NCBI RefSeq assembly: GCF_046533115.1
Contig: NZ_JAJQRC010000002.1
Location: 124,001 to 188,000, forward strand
DNA length: 64,000 bases
Source: JAIRMO01 sp046533115
Lineage (GTDB): Bacteria; Spirochaetota; Spirochaetia; Treponematales; Breznakiellaceae
Direction of reading: 5' to 3'
Positions 60,451-64,000 of the stretch are shown piece by piece (within the stretch, counting starts at the first letter, position 1; the number at the start of each line of letters is the position of its first letter). The position numbers were made by a program, and so were the translations under genes. Below the pieces are notes generated by a model. That model was not told the DNA's origin and made no database searches. It saw only the letters and a list, made by a program, of their open reading frames with translations.

Positions 60451-60678
60451 TATATACTCCTTGGCACTTTTTTATGCGGATTTTAATACCACCTCAAATT
60501 ATAATTATTTTGAACGATTACGGTAATCCTGACAATCCCCGGATATTTCTTGAAGGGCAGACAAAAAACTGCTCCTGGGGATGGTTTCAAAAGGTCCCAG
60601 GAAGCATAGGATCTTGAGGCAGCCTCATTTTTCCATTTTTCTTATCGATTGATTTTTATCGAAAAATAATATACCATA

Positions 60679-60728
60679 AAAGCTGTTTTAAAATCATGGC
60701 GTTACCGGCCAGATTTTGAAACAGTTTT
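60679..60728 (+). promoter_or_regulatory. 17-bp hairpin upstream of rex (hairpin family copy 7)
   Basis: A stem of 17 bp with two G-T pairs: CTGTTTTAAAATC (60683-60695) with GATTTTGAAACAG (60712-60724), extended by AAAG/TTTT. A 16-nt loop. It lies just upstream of the ribosome site for rex. The rest of the 60451-60749 gap shows a TCCTGGG/CCCAGGA inverted repeat near 60573-60600, repeated TTATCGA and no clear Rex operator or promoter. Confidence 0.65.
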
Positions 60729-60749
60729 ACTAGATGATAAGGAATCATT

Positions 60750-61412
60750 GTGGCAAAAATTAAGATTTCCGCCGTCCCTTCCATACGCCGCTTACCCTCG
60801 TATTTACATACGATCCGGCAATATCAGCATGAGGGCAGTGAATTTATCTCCGGAACGTTAATCGCCCAGGAATTAAACCTGGAGCCGATTCAGGTTCGTA
60901 AAGATCTGGCCATTACCGGTATCATCGGTAAACCCAAAAAGGGATATCCCCTGGAGGCATTAATAATCGCCATTGAACGGTTCCTCGGCTGGGATTCTCC
61001 CCAGGATGTGGTGTTGATTGGGGTGGGGAATTTGGGAACCGCCCTGATGGGATACCAGGAATTTCAATTCCATGGATTAAATATTATGGCCGCCTTTGAT
61101 AAAAACCCCGAAAAAATAGGGACTACCGTTCACGGAGTAACGGTCCTGGATGCGAATACCATGGGTATTCAGATCCGCAATTTCGGTGTCAAGGTCGCCA
61201 TCCTCACCGTACCCTCCACTTTCGCTCAGGAAACAACGGATGTCCTGGTGGAAGCGGGCATCGTGGGGATCTGGAATTTTACCAATGTCAAACTCAAGGT
61301 TCCCGATCAGGTAATAGTCCAAAAGGAGAACCTATCCTCCGGGTATGCACTGCTTTGCGTGACCATGCAGGCCAACCGTATGGATGAGGGGAATGGAAAG
61401 AACTTCCGCTGA
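60750..61412 (+). CDS. rex: Redox-sensing transcriptional repressor Rex
   Basis: Senses NADH/NAD+ and represses fermentation and electron-transfer genes. The 220-aa product has an N-terminal winged helix (SAVPSIRRLPSYLHTIRQYQ, ISGTLIAQELNLEPIQVRKDLAITG) and a Rossmann domain (VVLIGVGNLGTALMGYQEF, AAFDKNPEKIGTTVHGV). GTG start 6 bp after AAGGA. It overlaps the methyltransferase gene by 29 bp. Confidence 0.94.
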   Translation: MAKIKISAVPSIRRLPSYLHTIRQYQHEGSEFISGTLIAQELNLEPIQVRKDLAITGIIGKPKKGYPLEALIIAIERFLGWDSPQDVVLIGVGNLGTALMGYQEFQFHGLNIMAAFDKNPEKIGTTVHGVTVLDANTMGIQIRNFGVKVAILTVPSTFAQETTDVLVEAGIVGIWNFTNVKLKVPDQVIVQKENLSSGYALLCVTMQANRMDEGNGKNFR

Positions 61413-62424
61413 GATAAAAACCGCCGCTCAGGGAGAGATGCTCCATAACCGGGTAAAAAAAAGGTACAAACACCTTAAAAAATGGGCTTCACGGATAGGA
61501 ACCGACGTATTACGGCTCTATGACCGGGATATACCCGAAATTCCCCTGGTATTGGATCTCTACGGAGGTGCGGTCTCCGGGGCCCTCTATAAACGGCCCT
61601 ACGAGAAGGATCCGGGGGAGGAAGCGTCATGGCTTAGGGTCATGTCCGGGGCGGTTTCCGACGCCCTGGGGATTTCCCGGGAACAGGTTTTCATCAAATA
61701 CCGGGAGCGGCAGCGGGGAAGTACCCAATACCAGAAGATGGGACAAAAAAAATTTGAGACGGAGATCCATGAAGCGGGGTTGACCTTCCGGGTAAATCTC
61801 TCGGATTACCTGGATACGGGTTTTTTTCCGGACCGCCGCCGGATGCGAAGCCGGATCCGGGCCGAGGCATCCGGCAAAACCCTGCTCAACCTGTTTTGCT
61901 ATACCGCGGCCTTTTCGGTTTGCGCCGCCGCCGGCGGTGCAAAGGAGATCGATTCGGTGGATTTATCCCGCCCTTACCTGGAATGGGCGGCGGTGAACTT
62001 TGGACTAAACCACCTGAGAACCCGTAGAGTTCCCCCGGAATTCCTCACCGCCCGGCGCCCTCCCGGGGAAGGATCTGTCCCCTATCGGCTTATCCGGGCC
62101 GATGTCCTCTCTTTTCTTGATACCGCCCTGAAGGCAGGGCTTTCCTGGGACATGATCATCCTGGATCCTCCGGCTTTTTCCAACTCAAAAAAGATGAGGG
62201 CTACCCTGGATGTTAAACGGGACCATCAATCTCTCATCTCCCAATGCCTTTCCCTGCTTAAACCCGGAGGAAAACTCTGGTTCAGCGCCAATGCCCGGTA
62301 CTTTCACCTTGACCCTGAAAAATTTTCCGGCTGGGAAGTTATGGATCTCTCCCCCCTCATGGAAGATGAGGACTTTCGAGGAAAAAAAATGCCCCGGTGT
62401 TATACCTTTACGCGGCCTTCATAA
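61384..62424 (+). CDS. Class I SAM methyltransferase (RlmK/RlmI-like)
   Basis: A 346-aa methyltransferase matching the C-terminal half (RlmK) of E. coli RlmL, which makes m7G in 23S rRNA. Motif I is LLNLFCYTAAFSVCAAAGGAKEIDSVDLSRPYLEWA, and the catalytic region is MIILDPPAFSNSKKM. The N-terminal half (about 30-150) resembles the same family. The exact rRNA target cannot be decided. Start at ATG 61384 or 61393, inside rex. Confidence 0.87.
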   Translation: MRGMERTSAEIKTAAQGEMLHNRVKKRYKHLKKWASRIGTDVLRLYDRDIPEIPLVLDLYGGAVSGALYKRPYEKDPGEEASWLRVMSGAVSDALGISREQVFIKYRERQRGSTQYQKMGQKKFETEIHEAGLTFRVNLSDYLDTGFFPDRRRMRSRIRAEASGKTLLNLFCYTAAFSVCAAAGGAKEIDSVDLSRPYLEWAAVNFGLNHLRTRRVPPEFLTARRPPGEGSVPYRLIRADVLSFLDTALKAGLSWDMIILDPPAFSNSKKMRATLDVKRDHQSLISQCLSLLKPGGKLWFSANARYFHLDPEKFSGWEVMDLSPLMEDEDFRGKKMPRCYTFTRPS

Positions 62425-62431
62425 GGGAAGC

Positions 62432-62635
62432 TTACTCTTTGATATTGTACTTCTTGCGGAACCGTTCAATCCGGCCAGCGGTATCCACCAGTTTCTGTTT
62501 ACCCGTAAAGAAGGGATGACAGGCGGAACAAATTTCAACCTTGATATCCTTAACGGTGGAACGGGTCTCGATCTCATTACCACAGGCACAGGTAATCTTG
62601 GTAAGCTCGTATTTCGGATGAATTTTTTCTTTCAT
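62432..62635 (-). CDS. rpmE: Ribosomal protein L31, zinc-binding type
   Basis: A 67-aa 50S protein. The four Cys (16, 18, 36 and 39: CAC and CSAC) show the zinc-binding form. Typical MKEKIHPKYE and VEICSACHPFFTGKQKLVDTAGRIERF. It follows rho by 26 bp, probably in one transcript, and converges with the methyltransferase gene. Confidence 0.97.
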   Translation of the reverse strand: MKEKIHPKYELTKITCACGNEIETRSTVKDIKVEICSACHPFFTGKQKLVDTAGRIERFRKKYNIKE

Positions 62636-62661
62636 CTATAAATAAACCTCCCGGAAATTTA

Positions 62662-63993
62662 TTAATCCATACCGGCGGAACCGGTGTTCATCGATCTAAG
62701 GAATGCTTCATTATTCTTAGTTTTCTTCATCTTGTCAACCAGAAGTTCGATGATCTCGATATCGTCCATGGGGTTGATAACCTTCCGGAGGATCCATATC
62801 TTCTGTAGTTCCTCTTCGGTGAGGAGGAGCTCCTCCTTCCGGGTGCCGGATTTTTTGATGTTGATCGCCGGGAAAAGCCTGCGGTCGCTGATCCGCCGGT
62901 CCAGGTCAATCTCCAGGTTACCGGTACCCTTAAATTCTTCAAAGATAACCTCGTCCATACGGCTGCCGGTCTCAATAAGGGCGGTGGAGATAATGGTCAG
63001 GCTTCCCCCCTCCTCTATATTCCGGGCGGCCCCAAAAAAACGTTTGGGCTTATGGAGGGCGTTGGAGTCCACCCCGCCGGAGAGGATCTTCCCCGAAGTG
63101 GGAACCGTCTGATTATAGGCCCGGGCCAGGCGGGTGATGGAATCCAGGAGGATCACCACGTCTTTTTTATGCTCCACCAGGCGTTTTGCCTTTTCCAATA
63201 CCATTTCGGTAACCTGGACATGCCGGGTGGCCTGTTCGTCAAAGGTAGAGGAGATCACCTCCGCCCGGACGGTCCGCTCCATATCGGTAACCTCCTCGGG
63301 GCGCTCGTCAATGAGGAGCACGATAAGGTATACCTCGGGGTGATTTTTGGTAATGGCATTGGCGATCTTCTGCATCATGATGGTCTTCCCCGTCCGGGGG
63401 GGGGCCACGATGAGGGCCCGCTGCCCTTTACCGATGGGACAGAAAAGGTTGATGATCCGCTCGGATATACCCTCGGTGCTGGTTTCCAGGTCGAGTTTTT
63501 CATCCGGGTAGAGGGGGGTCAGGTTATCGAAGGGGATACGGTTTTGGGCCACCGTGGGATCGTCATAGTTCACCGTTTCCACCCGGAGCATGGCGAAAAA
63601 CCGTTCCTGCTCCTTGGGGCTGCGGATCTGGCCGTAGACGGTGTCTCCGGTCTTAAGGGCGAAAAGCCGAATCTGGCTGGGACTGATGTAGATGTCATCC
63701 GGGCCGGGGAGATAGGAATTCTGGGGACTCCTGAGGAACCCGTACCCATCGGGGAGAATCTCCAGGGAACCATAGGCATAGATGATCCCCCCCCGCTCGG
63801 TATGGGCCTTAAGAATGGAGAAGATAATCTCCTGCTTTTTTAAGGAAACCATATCCTCATGGGAAATATTATAGGAGGCCGCCAATTCCCGGAGGTCCAT
63901 CATATTAAGCCGGATCAGCTCATTAATTGAAAGCCGGGGTTTACCGTTATCCTGATCCAGGCGGGGTTCAGGTTTACCGTAGATATCCGGCAT
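62662..63993 (-). CDS. rho: Transcription termination factor Rho (start may lie beyond window)
   Basis: Hexameric RNA-dependent ATPase that ends transcription. The frame holds the N-terminal SAP-like helix bundle (LSINELIRLNMMDLRELAASYN), the RNA-binding OB fold (LEILPDGYGFLRSPQNSYLPGPDDIYIS), Walker A APPRTGKTIMMQKI, Walker B DVVILLDSITRLARAYN, the Q/R-loop region GGVDSNALHKPKRFFGAARN. From the ATG at 63993 it is 443 aa, but no ribosome site is seen and the frame is open to the window edge, so an N-terminal extension is possible. Confidence 0.94.
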   Translation of the reverse strand: MPDIYGKPEPRLDQDNGKPRLSINELIRLNMMDLRELAASYNISHEDMVSLKKQEIIFSILKAHTERGGIIYAYGSLEILPDGYGFLRSPQNSYLPGPDDIYISPSQIRLFALKTGDTVYGQIRSPKEQERFFAMLRVETVNYDDPTVAQNRIPFDNLTPLYPDEKLDLETSTEGISERIINLFCPIGKGQRALIVAPPRTGKTIMMQKIANAITKNHPEVYLIVLLIDERPEEVTDMERTVRAEVISSTFDEQATRHVQVTEMVLEKAKRLVEHKKDVVILLDSITRLARAYNQTVPTSGKILSGGVDSNALHKPKRFFGAARNIEEGGSLTIISTALIETGSRMDEVIFEEFKGTGNLEIDLDRRISDRRLFPAINIKKSGTRKEELLLTEEELQKIWILRKVINPMDDIEIIELLVDKMKKTKNNEAFLRSMNTGSAGMD

Positions 63994-64000
63994 GGAAGGA

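Noticed and set aside
60641..60677. Rex operator or promoter ahead of rex (TTATCGA repeats, TTGATT...TATACC)
   Set aside because: No TTGTGAA-N-TTCACAA palindrome and poor spacing; not supportable.

Overview
The window reads as one contiguous piece of a spirochaete chromosome, most likely a Treponema from the termite-gut or other free-living branch. This is inference from gene content: pyrophosphate-linked glycolysis enzymes (ppdK and a PPi-dependent phosphofructokinase), a UMP kinase of the archaeal/spirochaete type, paired DUF115 (Maf-like) proteins, a Lol-type lipoprotein exporter, many secreted or lipid-anchored proteins with loose lipoboxes, and gene neighbourhoods resembling those of other treponemes (cNMP-regulator/murB/cysS/ECF sigma; hemW/two signal peptidases; infC/rpmI/rplT; rho/rpmE). 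No rRNA, tRNA, prophage, transposase or CRISPR array was seen. Genes are tightly packed, often with 1-8 bp overlaps, on both strands.

Layout. 1-9.4 kb: end of an MFS transporter, ppdK, a DEAH helicase, hemW and two tandem type I signal peptidases, one carrying Thr where the catalytic Ser should be. 9.4-12.8 kb: a PEGA/formylglycine-enzyme-fold membrane protein behind a consensus promoter that appears to start transcription at its ATG, smpB, a secreted protein and an FtsB-like protein. 13-19 kb: a very acidic disordered protein, a small protein and two DUF115 proteins. 19-28 kb: small exported proteins, a double cNMP-domain regulator, murB, cysS, an ECF sigma/anti-sigma pair with two exported clients, and pyrH. 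28-32 kb: PPi-PFK and a DUF4139 protein. 32.2-35.3 kb: an accessory cassette with a 23.5-copy 8-bp array between matching hairpins, a beta-helix surface lipoprotein, a nine-copy 21-bp array and an unrecognised protein. 35.3-43.3 kb: a probable operon prfB (with programmed +1 frameshift), a PEGA-like protein, ftsY, an ATT-initiated exported protein, and lolC, lolD, lolE. 43.4-47.3 kb: a TGS-domain nucleoside kinase and pncB/pncA. 47.4-50 kb: a DUF4097 protein, a folded intergenic element, araD and thpR. 50-54 kb: infC-rpmI-rplT, a coiled-coil protein, zapA, manA and a DUF188 protein. 53.9-60.4 kb: a GAF/HD-GYP protein, a parvulin, small exported proteins, and a lipoate cluster (lipA with a split lipoate ligase). 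60.7-64 kb: rex, an rRNA-type methyltransferase, rpmE and rho.

Together the genes cover envelope biogenesis (signal peptidases, Lol export, murB, FtsB-like, ZapA), translation and its quality control, central carbon and cofactor metabolism (PPi-based glycolysis, lipoate, NAD salvage) and signalling (cNMP, c-di-GMP-type phosphodiesterase, Rex, ECF sigma). The most unusual signals are non-coding or recoding features: a dispersed family of hairpins built on CTGTTTCAAAA/TTTTGAAACAG or GGCGGTTCCAAAAC/GTTTTGG, one copy inside a signal-peptide coding region; a 36-bp perfect palindrome inside hemW; the two tandem arrays; a prfB frameshift; an ATT start; and two probable leaderless genes.
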